A DNA stretch of 11,482 nucleotides. Source: an uncultured Prevotella sp. GTDB taxonomy: Bacteria > Bacteroidota > Bacteroidia > Bacteroidales > Bacteroidaceae. This document shows positions 1-5,567 of this stretch, in pieces; positions within the stretch are counted from its first letter, which is position 1; each line of letters starts with the position of its first letter. The notes under the pieces are model-generated. The model worked only from the letters and a program-made list of their open reading frames with translations, made no database searches and had not been told where the DNA came from. Location of the stretch: contig CAKPRX010000069.1 of the NCBI GenBank assembly GCA_934183135.1, positions 1 through 11,482 of the forward strand, read 5' to 3'. A program made the translations under genes and the position numbers.

Positions 1-57
1 AATCGTAATGACCATCGCGAGCAAAAAAATGACCATCGCGGCGACCCTAAAAACCAT
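1..57 (-). CDS. Possible N-terminus of a leftward membrane protein (cut by window edge)
   Basis: Read leftward from the ATG at 57-55, the frame stays open to the window edge and encodes MVFRVAAMVIFLLAMVITI, a continuous hydrophobic stretch like a signal anchor or first membrane helix. An in-frame ATG at 93-91 would add twelve residues (MPFSPLFPPLAR); a stop codon lies just upstream at 105-103. Only 19 to 31 residues are visible, so no family can be named. The stretch has an internal repeat: the 13-mer AATGACCATCGCG occurs at 7-19 and 28-40, and ACCATC recurs at 53-58, all exactly 21 bp (seven codons) apart. I see no TAnnTTTG box on this strand upstream of it. It could equally be non-coding DNA with phased protein-binding sites, so confidence is low. 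Confidence 0.3.
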   Translation of the reverse strand, partial: MVFRVAAMVIFLLAMVITI

Positions 58-95
58 CCTCGCCAGAGGCGGAAATAGCGGCGAAAAGGGCATCG

Positions 96-129
96 TTTGT
101 CCCTATTTTGTAAAAAACTGTTACTTTTG
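96..129 (+). promoter_or_regulatory. Possible Bacteroidota-type promoter
   Basis: TTTG at 96-99 and TACTTTTG at 122-129 match the Bacteroidota primary sigma consensus (TTTG near -33, TAnnTTTG near -7). The 22-nt gap is slightly longer than the 19-20 nt of the better promoters in this window. Transcription would start near 136 and give a leader of about 415 nt before the gene at 552. Confidence 0.4.
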
Positions 130-225
130 CGGCCCTCGCGACACCCCCAAACGCCCCCGATGACCCCCAAAACGGTCCTGGATTGTTGAAAAATTCCGGA
201 AAAAATGCCCCGGAAAACGGGCGCT

Positions 226-280
226 ACGACTGTATATTTATACAGTATCGCCCCCTCGTTTTGCATAAATATACAGTCGT
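226..280. repeat. Perfect 16-bp inverted repeat with 23-bp spacer
   Basis: ACGACTGTATATTTAT at 226-241 is the exact reverse complement of ATAAATATACAGTCGT at 265-280. The arms are AT-rich within a GC-rich window, so chance is an unlikely explanation. The octamer TATACAGT or its complement occurs three times here: 229-236 (reverse), 239-246 and 270-277. The left arm overlaps the shorter palindrome listed next. Confidence 0.85.
229..246. promoter_or_regulatory. SOS-box-like operator palindrome
   Basis: ACTGTATA-TT-TATACAGT is a perfect 8-bp palindrome around a 2-bp centre. Its core at 230-245 has the form CTGT-N8-ACAG with an all-A/T centre, the layout of the gammaproteobacterial LexA box. A weaker related site is at 261-276 (TTGC-N8-ACAG). 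That second site lies 3' of a TTTTG and about 20 nt before a TA dinucleotide at 284, so it might overlap a weak promoter. The binding protein is unknown. LexA of this specificity is not generally expected in Bacteroidota, so an XRE/S24-like or other dimeric regulator is equally possible. Confidence 0.5.
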
Positions 281-321
281 GTGTAAAGGTTTTTCGCCAT
301 GTCGGGCCATGGCTATGGCTG

Positions 322-382
322 CGGCAGAGACGAGGGCGCCCTCCACGACAGCCACGGCCCCTGTCTGTCATGCCCTCTGCCG
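322..382 (+). other. Candidate three-way-junction RNA fold
   Basis: CGGCAGAG at 322-329 pairs perfectly with CTCTGCCG at 375-382. Inside that helix sit two further hairpins: GAGG/CCTC within the palindrome at 332-343, and GACAG (347-351) with CTGTC (361-365) around a 9-nt loop. Together they would make a three-way junction in the transcript leading to the gene at 552. The region is GC-rich, so short stems are expected by chance. The 8-bp closing helix is the strongest part. Confidence 0.25.
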
Positions 383-551
383 ACCTGGCCATGATGGCTA
401 CGGCCCAGCGGAGAGAAAATGGCCTGTCTATGGCAATTATTTGCGTTTCTGCTTGGTTTTCTCTCATTTTTTTCCGAATATTGCAGTACGATAGTGCGAG
501 CCGCCCCTGTGGCGGGGCGCGTAGTGTGTAACCCACCCAAACGTATGCAGT

Positions 552-917
552 ATGAACAAGAAAGTGATAGCCCTGATAGTGGGGCTCTTTGTCTTCGGCC
601 TGCTGGTGGCGACCTGTCCCGACAGGCAGGCTCACCAGGACACGCTGAAGGCTGTGGCTACCAGCTATGTAGAAAAATCGGTCGCCGAGCGTACCCAGGA
701 CGACTCGGGCGTGTTCGGCCTGATAGGCTCGGTGCTCTCAGGCCCGTTTGTCAACGCCTTCCTGGACGCCAAGCTGCAGGTACACAACTACCTGGTGGTC
801 AGTGTGGGCCAGATAACCCTCAAGGGCACTACGAAGACCGTGTCCGTGGGGCTGCTCAACCATGTGTTTACCTGTTCGACGGCCAGCATAGGCCAGGCCG
901 TAGACTCCGACAGGTAG
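552..917 (+). CDS. Small membrane-anchored protein, DUF4359-like
   Basis: This 121-residue protein starts with a short positive segment (MNKK) and one hydrophobic helix at about residues 5-20. The sequence ATCPDRQAHQDTLK follows, then a mixed helical region (about 30-75) and a C-terminal segment ending LNHVFTCS plus a short tail. A membrane anchor followed by a T-(N/C)-P-x-x-x-x-(F/H) motif and a compact domain resembles small DUF4359 proteins; that assignment is from memory of the family and is tentative. The Cys at 22 is preceded by V-A-T, which is not a good lipobox, so an uncleaved anchor is more likely than a lipoprotein. No function is known. It lies 79 bp before the TolC-family gene with no clear promoter between, so the two may be cotranscribed. 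A long regulatory-looking region lies upstream. Confidence 0.7.
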   Translation: MNKKVIALIVGLFVFGLLVATCPDRQAHQDTLKAVATSYVEKSVAERTQDDSGVFGLIGSVLSGPFVNAFLDAKLQVHNYLVVSVGQITLKGTTKTVSVGLLNHVFTCSTASIGQAVDSDR

Positions 918-996
918 GCAGCCACAGCCCCTCAGCCCAGTGGCCATGGCGGCTGTCTGGGCGGAGCGTGTAAGGATATAGAATGCAATATATATA

Positions 997-2253
997 ATGA
1001 GAAAGAGTAAATGTACATTGGCCATAGCCGTGCTGGCACTGACCGCCGCGGCTGCGGCCGCCCAGGGGCAGGACGCTGTCAGGCGGCTTACCATGAGACA
1101 GTGTATGGACATGGCCCTGACAGCCAACTATGGGGTCAGGATGGCCGATAAGAGTGTGGAGCGGGCCCGCGCCATGCAGGGCACGGCCTGGGATATAGAC
1201 AAGACCGATGTAACGCTGGGCCAGGACCCCACGGCAGGTGGCAGCCCGGACAACGCGCTCACCTTTAGCCAGTCGATAGACTTCCCCACGGTCTACGTGG
1301 CCCGCAGGCGCCAGTTCAAGGCCGAGACCCAGGCCGAGCAGAGCCGTGCCGGCGTGGTGCGTGCGCAGCTTCGTGCCGATGTGGCTGCTGCCTACTGCCA
1401 GTTGGCTTATCAGGCCGAGTGTGTGTGCCTGCTCCAGCGCCAGGACAGCCTGCTCGACCAGTGCCACCGTCATACCGCCAAGATGCACGAGGCCGGTGCC
1501 ACCCACCGTATGGAGCAGCTGCTGGCCGAGAAGGCGTATCGGGAGAACCAACTGGAGCTGCAGTCGGCACGGGGCGAACTGTCTACCCTGCAGTTGCAGC
1601 TCCGCACCCTGCTCAACACCACGGAGACGGTCATGCCGGGCGAGGATGGGCTGCAGGTGCTCAGCGTGCCTTGCACGGCGTATGGATTTGCGCAGACAGC
1701 AGAGGGCCGCTATGCCCAGGACAGGCTCGCGGCGGCCGACCGAGCCGTGACGGTAGCCAAGAACGGGTACGCGCCTACGCTCTCGCTGGCCTTGCGCCGG
1801 CAGCTGGTCATAGGCTCGTGGAACCCGTATAACGCCAACCGCTCGCGGTTTGCAGCGGGCAACTTTATGGGCTTCGAGGTAGGTGTGGGCGTGCCCCTCT
1901 TCTATGGGGCCGCCAAGGCACGGGTCAAGGTGGCCAAGAAGGACCGCGAGATAGCCGAGCTGGAGATGAGCCAGAGCCGTCTGCAGGGCCAGCAGGAGTA
2001 TGCCGCCTGCCAGAACCGGCTGCGGGTGGCCGCCGAGCGCATGCGTTTCTATGAGGGCGACGCCATGAAGCGCGTAGCCGAGATGGGCGCGCTGAGCAAG
2101 GCTGAGTACGATAATGGTGAGATGACCTATACAGAGTATGTCAATGTGCTTCAGGAAAATGTCAATACCTGTCTGAAACGGGCCGCGGCTGTCAATGACT
2201 ACAACCAGGCCGTGATAGCCCTGGAGCGCATACTGGGCAAGGTGGACGAGTAG
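997..2253 (+). CDS. TolC-family outer-membrane efflux protein, CzcC/CusC-like
   Basis: This 418-residue protein should form a trimeric outer-membrane and periplasmic exit duct for an efflux or secretion system. Residues 1-22 are a signal peptide: a basic start, a hydrophobic core, then an alanine run, with likely cleavage before Q23. Two outer-membrane-efflux repeats follow, at about 33-220 and 235-415. The pattern FSQSIDFPTVYVARRRQFKA (about 90-109), the coiled-coil-like Q/E/R-rich helices, and EVGVGVPLFYGAAKARVKVA in the second half are typical of heavy-metal (CzcC/CusC) channels. So is the late GEMTYTEYVNVLQ motif. In Bacteroidota a very similar domain is often fused to the C-terminus of CusA/CzcA-type RND pumps. 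Here it stands alone with its own signal peptide. No RND pump or adaptor gene lies in the window, so its partner and substrate are unknown. A membrane-anchored small protein precedes it, and the transcript probably ends at the large hairpin just downstream. Confidence 0.9.
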   Translation: MRKSKCTLAIAVLALTAAAAAAQGQDAVRRLTMRQCMDMALTANYGVRMADKSVERARAMQGTAWDIDKTDVTLGQDPTAGGSPDNALTFSQSIDFPTVYVARRRQFKAETQAEQSRAGVVRAQLRADVAAAYCQLAYQAECVCLLQRQDSLLDQCHRHTAKMHEAGATHRMEQLLAEKAYRENQLELQSARGELSTLQLQLRTLLNTTETVMPGEDGLQVLSVPCTAYGFAQTAEGRYAQDRLAAADRAVTVAKNGYAPTLSLALRRQLVIGSWNPYNANRSRFAAGNFMGFEVGVGVPLFYGAAKARVKVAKKDREIAELEMSQSRLQGQQEYAACQNRLRVAAERMRFYEGDAMKRVAEMGALSKAEYDNGEMTYTEYVNVLQENVNTCLKRAAAVNDYNQAVIALERILGKVDE

Positions 2254-2265
2254 GTGCCCGTTCTA

Positions 2266-2321
2266 ACAGCGAGGGTGGACAGCTGGGCCGATGGTGTCGG
2301 CCGGCTGTCCACCCTCGCTGT
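2266..2321. terminator. Large perfect hairpin between convergent genes
   Basis: ACAGCGAGGGTGGACAGC at 2266-2283 is exactly complementary to 2304-2321 (18 bp). After a small internal loop, GGCCGA (2286-2291) pairs with TCGGCC (2297-2302) around a 5-nt loop. The structure sits between the stops of two convergent genes (2253 on + and 2343 on -), the usual place for a shared bidirectional terminator. Neither strand shows a proper T-run after the stem, so it may act mainly by blocking 3' exonucleases. Confidence 0.75.
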
Positions 2322-2342
2322 AGGTGTGCGTGTGGCAGTGGC

Positions 2343-3434
2343 TCAGCAGCCCACCAGCCACTTGCTGCCCGGGATGAGCGAGATAAATTTGGTGGTGGCG
2401 TAGCTGGCTGCGTAGGTGGTTATGGCTATGGCCGGTATGGCAGCCACGGTGGGCAGCGCGAGGGTGTCCTTGTACACATCCACCCACAGGCCCAGCCAGA
2501 AGATGTGCATCAGGTACATGCCGTAGCTCATCTTCGACACATCGGTTACCAGCTTGCACGGCCTGTTGATGCAGGTAAACAGGATGAAGGCTCCGGCGGT
2601 GGCTATGACGCAGTTGATGGTGCAGAAAGCCCACCCTATCTCCAGTACGGGGGTGGGGTGGTTCGCCCCGGGCGTGGCCTGTACGTAGAAGCTCAGTATG
2701 GTGAGCGCCGCGCCCACAGCCAGCGCTAAGCTGCCTATCGCTAACCGTCTGGGGCGGCTCCAGGTGAGCCGGGTGCGTATGTAGTGAGCCAGAACGAGGT
2801 ATCCTAAGTAGCCAGAGAAGTACCACAGCATGTGAAACTCGTTCCAGAAGCACTGGCCCCATACCTCGCCGAGCCACCTGTTCATGTAGGGCATGCAGGT
2901 AGACACTGCGAAGAGGGCAATGAACCACTGCTCCTCGCGCTTGGTGGCTCGGGCCAGCCAGGGAGATATAAAGGGAATGAAAAGGTACAGGCTGAAGAGT
3001 GGGTACATAAACCACAGGTGGCCCGCCAGGGTGGGGAAGTTGAGCCCGATACGCGACAGGTCTCTCAGAGCCGTGACGCTGTCTATGCCGCCCCACAGCA
3101 GCGGCAGGGTGGCGTACAGTATCATAAAGGTGACAAATGGGGGCAGTATGCGGAGGGCCCGCTGGCGGTAGAACTGCCACGTGGTGACGCCCTCCTTCAT
3201 CGGGACCAGCAGAAAGGCCGACACGATGATGAACAAGGGTACCGATATGCGCGAGAAGCCATCGTAGAGCGACACCCAGAGGCGGTCGGCGTTGTTGGCA
3301 AGGTACGACTCGGGCCCCGCCATGTCCGTGGAGCCGGCCGCGCCATAGAAATTCTCACTCGCGTGTACCAGCATCACCAGGAAGCAGGCCACCACGCGTA
3401 CATAGTCCAGGAATACAATGCGTTGTTGTCTCAT
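2343..3434 (-). CDS. Acyltransferase-3 family membrane protein (OafA/WecH-like)
   Basis: This 363-residue integral membrane protein probably transfers an acyl group (acetyl or succinyl are typical) to a sugar of a surface or periplasmic glycan. Hydropathy by eye suggests about ten membrane helices, at roughly residues 8-25, 63-79, 98-115, 141-158, 170-184, 203-220, 231-252, 266-288, 302-320 and 329-352. Family hallmarks are present: LDYVRVVACFLVMLVHA near the N-terminus with the R13-x10-H24 pair, GHLWFMYPLFSLYLFIPF at about 138-155, and KMSYGMYLMHIF at about 301-312. The length fits a single-domain member with no SGNH extension. The start ATG at 3434 gives the expected short cytoplasmic head MRQQR. 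It is transcribed alone, towards the hairpin at 2266-2321. The substrate cannot be inferred because no glycan-synthesis genes are adjacent. Confidence 0.9.
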   Translation of the reverse strand: MRQQRIVFLDYVRVVACFLVMLVHASENFYGAAGSTDMAGPESYLANNADRLWVSLYDGFSRISVPLFIIVSAFLLVPMKEGVTTWQFYRQRALRILPPFVTFMILYATLPLLWGGIDSVTALRDLSRIGLNFPTLAGHLWFMYPLFSLYLFIPFISPWLARATKREEQWFIALFAVSTCMPYMNRWLGEVWGQCFWNEFHMLWYFSGYLGYLVLAHYIRTRLTWSRPRRLAIGSLALAVGAALTILSFYVQATPGANHPTPVLEIGWAFCTINCVIATAGAFILFTCINRPCKLVTDVSKMSYGMYLMHIFWLGLWVDVYKDTLALPTVAAIPAIAITTYAASYATTKFISLIPGSKWLVGC

Positions 3435-3560
3435 TATGATTTGGTTTAGTGGTTATTATCGGCTCGGGGGTAGCCTGTTGGCACCGGGGCGTGGCCTCGG
3501 GGCCTCGGCAGGGGGCTGCCATGAGGGGGGCGGGGTGCTCCCTATCTCCCTACAAAGGTA
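3435..3560 (-). promoter_or_regulatory. Promoter and leader of the acyltransferase gene
   Basis: On the minus strand TACCTTTG (3560-3553) matches the -7 consensus TAnnTTTG; a good -33 TTG is not evident. The leader would be about 110 nt and is very GC-rich. It can form a 9-bp hairpin: CCTC/GAGG (3503-3506 with 3523-3526) continuing, after a 2-nt bulge, as GGCAG/CTGCC (3507-3511 with 3516-3520). Confidence 0.45.
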
Positions 3561-3699
3561 CGGAAAAGAAGTCGGAACCACCGCATATAATCGCGGAAAA
3601 ATGACGGCGGATGCCATGATAGCTGCTGTCGGCAGGGAGAGGGCGGCTGCAATGGGGCTGTTATCTGTAAAAAGAATACTAAAAAACTTGGGTCGGGTA

Positions 3700-3730
3700 T
3701 TGGCCGTGGCCATCATTTGTAGTAACTTTG
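3700..3730 (+). promoter_or_regulatory. Promoter of the flavoprotein gene
   Basis: TTGG at 3700-3703 and TAACTTTG at 3723-3730 are 20 nt apart (counted from TTG), a good match to the Bacteroidota promoter. Transcription would start near 3737 and give a 5' UTR of about 45 nt, rich in A and C just before the start codon. Confidence 0.7.
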
Positions 3731-3781
3731 TAGCCATCGGGGCAACCGTCCCGGCTATAACCGTAACAACAACTAAACATC

Positions 3782-4318
3782 ATGAGTAAAGTATTGGTAA
3801 TATCCACGAGCCTGCGCGCTAATAGCAATAGCGACATGCTGGCCGACGAGTTTGTCCGTGGTGCCCGGGAGGCTTGCCACGAGGTAGAGAAGATAACCCT
3901 AAAGGATAAGCAGATGGCCTTCTGCCGTGGCTGTCTGGCCTGTGGCAAGCTGGGACGCTGCGTTATCCAGGACGATGCCCCTGCCATAACAGCCGCCATG
4001 CACGATGCTGATGTTATCTGCTTCGCCACACCTATTTATTATTATGAGATGAGCGGCCAGATGAAGACCCTGCTGGACCGCAGTAACGCGCTCTTCTACT
4101 CTGACTATCATTTCCACGACATCTACCTGCTCACTACGGCGGCAGAGAACGAACCCTCGGTTCCTGAGCGTGCGGAGAGTGGCCTGGGCGGCTGGATAGA
4201 CTGCTATGCCCATGCCCGCCTGGCTGGCACCGTCTTCGCCGGTGGCGTGCAGGACGGCGGCGAGATAGCTGGTCACGAGGCGCTGGCCCGCGCTTATCAG
4301 ATGGGTAAGCAGGTGTGA
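3782..4318 (+). CDS. NADPH-dependent FMN reductase / iron-sulfur flavoprotein-like protein
   Basis: This 178-residue cytoplasmic protein has a flavodoxin-like fold. The N-terminal strand VLVISTSLRANSNSDML carries the S-x-R-x-x-S-N-S phosphate-binding loop for FMN (about residues 8-17). ATPIYYYEMSGQMKTLLDR (82-100) is the second FMN-contacting segment of the family. Cysteines C48, C51, C54 and C60 form CX2CX2CX5C, which fits the compact motif that holds a [4Fe-4S] cluster in archaeal and bacterial iron-sulfur flavoproteins (CX2CX2CX4-7C). Close relatives are annotated simply as flavodoxin-family or NAD(P)H-dependent oxidoreductases and reduce quinones, nitro compounds or unknown acceptors. It has its own promoter and appears monocistronic. 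It probably serves redox or stress metabolism, but the substrate is unknown. The cluster is inferred from the motif only. Confidence 0.88.
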   Translation: MSKVLVISTSLRANSNSDMLADEFVRGAREACHEVEKITLKDKQMAFCRGCLACGKLGRCVIQDDAPAITAAMHDADVICFATPIYYYEMSGQMKTLLDRSNALFYSDYHFHDIYLLTTAAENEPSVPERAESGLGGWIDCYAHARLAGTVFAGGVQDGGEIAGHEALARAYQMGKQV

Positions 4319-4324
4319 CTCCAG

Positions 4325-4381
4325 GTATGCGGCGGGCCGGGTTCGCGCATCGTTATCATGGTCGCGCCAGCCGCTGCATGT
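4325..4381 (+). terminator. Weak imperfect hairpin after the flavoprotein gene
   Basis: Positions 4325-4335 can pair with 4371-4381 (eleven positions including G-T pairs), leaving a 35-nt loop just after the stop at 4318. No T-run follows. It is a plausible but poor transcript end. Confidence 0.25.
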
Positions 4382-4433
4382 ACTCCGGAAGTTAAAAAAA
4401 CATAAATCTTTGTCACCGCGACCCCTGCGTACA

Positions 4434-4463
4434 TTGCCGGTATAAAAATAATGTGTACTTTTG
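4434..4463 (+). promoter_or_regulatory. Promoter of the rplM-rpsI-rpsB-tsf operon
   Basis: TTG at 4434-4436 and TACTTTTG at 4456-4463 are separated by 19 nt, with an A/T-rich spacer. This is one of the best promoter matches in the window and fits a strongly expressed ribosomal operon. Transcription should begin near 4470. Confidence 0.8.
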
Positions 4464-4469
4464 CACGCC

Positions 4470-4608
4470 GATTATTTCGGGGACACACTTAGAGTCCCCC
4501 GTGTCGCCGTGTTAATAGTGGCGCTTTTGGCCGAGCGTCATGGTTAGTGAATCTGCGGCACATCAAGAGAAATAAAAACGTTTTTTAGTAGTAAAATTAA
4601 ATTTTAAA
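4470..4608 (+). promoter_or_regulatory. Structured leader of rplM, candidate ribosomal-protein-responsive leader
   Basis: The leader is about 140 nt. GGGGAC (4479-4484) pairs with GTCCCC (4494-4499) around a 9-nt loop, and CGCC (4505-4508) pairs with GGCG (4520-4523). An alternative helix GACAC (4482-4486) with GTGTC (4501-4505) would exclude both. GGCCG near 4529-4533 can also pair with CGGC near 4556-4559. The last 40 nt before the ATG are almost all A and T, a common initiation context in this phylum. Ribosomal operons are often controlled by such leaders; binding by L13 or another operon product is inference. Confidence 0.45.
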
Positions 4609-5052
4609 ATGAACACTTTAAGTTACAAGACTATTTCCGTTAACAAGGAAACAGCTACCAAGGAGTGGGTCGTAGTAGACGCTACCGACCAGATTGTAGG
4701 TCGTCTTTGCTCTAAAGTAGCAAAGCTGCTCCGCGGAAAGTACAAGCCCAACTTCACCCCTCATGTGGACTGCGGTGACAACGTCATTATCATCAACGCC
4801 GCTAAGGTTCGCTTCACTGGTAAGAAGGAAACTGACAAGGTTTATCCCGGTGGCCAGCGCTTTAACACGCCTGCCGAGCTCCGTACTCGCAAGAACGGTG
4901 TCGACAAGATGGTTCGCCACGCCGTTAAGGGTATGCTCCCTAAGGGCCCTCTCGGCCGTGCGCTCATGGATAACCTCTACGTGTACGAGGGAACTGAGCA
5001 CAAGCACGAGGCTCAGAAGCCAAAGTCAATCGATATTAACCAGTATAAATAA
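4609..5052 (+). CDS. rplM: 50S ribosomal protein L13 (uL13)
   Basis: This 147-residue protein is an early-assembling large-subunit component that binds 23S rRNA. The core reads WVVVDATDQIVGRL, then LRGKYKPNFTPHVDCGDNVIIINAAKV, and the family signature KGMLPKGPLGRALMDNLYVY at about 108-127. The C-terminal EHKHEAQKP replaces the usual EHxHxAQQP. The N-terminal extension MNTLSYKTISVNK is usual for Bacteroidota. One oddity stands out. At residues 77-83 the protein reads KVYPGGQ, where the family normally has KVY-x-x-H-T-G-Y/H-P/I-GG, so about six residues including the conserved HTG are missing in frame (junction near base 4845). The rest is intact, so it is probably functional, but the gap may also be a sequence error. 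It is first in the operon; rpsI starts 12 bp after its stop. Confidence 0.97.
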   Translation: MNTLSYKTISVNKETATKEWVVVDATDQIVGRLCSKVAKLLRGKYKPNFTPHVDCGDNVIIINAAKVRFTGKKETDKVYPGGQRFNTPAELRTRKNGVDKMVRHAVKGMLPKGPLGRALMDNLYVYEGTEHKHEAQKPKSIDINQYK

Positions 5053-5064
5053 TTAGGAACAAAG

Positions 5065-5451
5065 ATGGAAATGATTAATGCTATCGGTCGCCGTAAGAGC
5101 GCTGTCGCTCGTGTTTACCTTACTGAGGGTACCGGCAAGATCACTATCAATAAGAAAGATTTGAAGGACTTCTTCCCATCAGCTATCCTTCAGTATGTGG
5201 TTAAGCAGCCACTGGCACTCCTGGAAGTTGCTGAGAAGTATGATATAAAGGCTAACCTTGACGGTGGCGGTTTCACCGGCCAGAGCCAGGCCCTGCGCCT
5301 CGCCATAGCCCGCGCCCTCGTGAAGGTCAACGCCGAGGACAAGAAAGCTCTCAAGGACCAGGGCTTCCTCACACGCGACTCTCGTGCCGTTGAGCGTAAG
5401 AAACCCGGTCAGCCCAAGGCTCGCCGTCGCTTCCAGTTCAGTAAGCGTTAA
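5065..5451 (+). CDS. rpsI: 30S ribosomal protein S9 (uS9)
   Basis: At 128 residues it matches the usual length. Conserved parts are INAIGRRKSAVARVYLTEGTGKITIN at the start, LDGGGFTGQSQALRLAIARAL in the middle, and the basic tail RKKPGQPKARRRFQFSKR. The final arginine is the residue that reaches the P-site tRNA in the small subunit. The ATG at 5065 was chosen over the one at 5071 because relatives begin M-E-x-x-N-A-I/L-G-R-R-K. It follows rplM closely, the standard L13-S9 pair made in equal amounts. Confidence 0.97.
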   Translation: MEMINAIGRRKSAVARVYLTEGTGKITINKKDLKDFFPSAILQYVVKQPLALLEVAEKYDIKANLDGGGFTGQSQALRLAIARALVKVNAEDKKALKDQGFLTRDSRAVERKKPGQPKARRRFQFSKR

Positions 5452-5567
5452 TATACTGAGCAGTTTAGCATCTAAACTCATGCGACTTGCCGCGGCAATT
5501 ACCCATGGGTTGGTTCTAAGCACAATAGAATTAAAAAAGAAAGTAAACAATTAAAGCAGAAAAAGAA
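5452..5567 (+). promoter_or_regulatory. Structured intergenic leader before rpsB
   Basis: This 116-nt gap is long for the inside of a ribosomal operon and has no TAnnTTTG box. It contains three dyads in a row: AGTTTAG-CAT-CTAAACT (5462-5478), the perfect palindrome TTGCCGCGGCAA (5487-5498), and the perfect palindrome ACCCATGGGT (5501-5510). An A-rich run of about 45 nt then leads to the rpsB start. The arrangement suggests a regulatory or processing element acting on rpsB-tsf, possibly bound by S2. That role is inference. Confidence 0.45.

Larger units (their letters stand above)
130..551. other. Gene-free spacer with dense dyad symmetry
   Basis: I see no convincing gene here; the open frames have unlikely protein composition and overlap one another. 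Three blocks stand out. Positions 226-280 carry the palindrome and inverted repeat described separately. Positions 322-382 can form a branched RNA. A GC-rich hairpin at 502-519 (CGCCCC with GGGGCG) lies about 30 bp before the next start codon. The stretch 441-482 is T-rich, with TTG triplets, but no full TAnnTTTG box follows at the right distance. It may be a long leader or a regulatory region for the two genes downstream. Confidence 0.5.

Noticed and set aside
226..280. Inverted repeat as the ends of an invertible promoter
   Set aside because: Invertible promoters in Bacteroidales usually have well over 100 bp between the repeats. Only 23 bp lie between these arms, and no recombinase gene is nearby.
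183..531. Two overlapping plus-strand open frames in the upstream spacer
   Set aside because: They are rich in Arg, Pro, Cys and His in the way of non-coding GC-rich DNA, show no domain-like sequence, and span the palindromes.
419..973. Open frame starting with a hydrophobic segment (MACLWQLFAFLLGFLSFF)
   Set aside because: It overlaps the 552-917 gene in another frame, and after the first 30 residues its composition becomes unlike a real protein. The 552 frame is much more protein-like.
2263..3180. Long minus-strand frame of 305 codons
   Set aside because: It lies inside the acyltransferase gene in another frame and has a His/Pro/Arg-rich shadow composition. It also reads through the terminator hairpin.
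3601..3789. Plus-strand frame with a hydrophobic stretch ending just inside the flavoprotein gene
   Set aside because: The good promoter at 3700-3730 lies within it, and its end overlaps the true start. It is probably chance.
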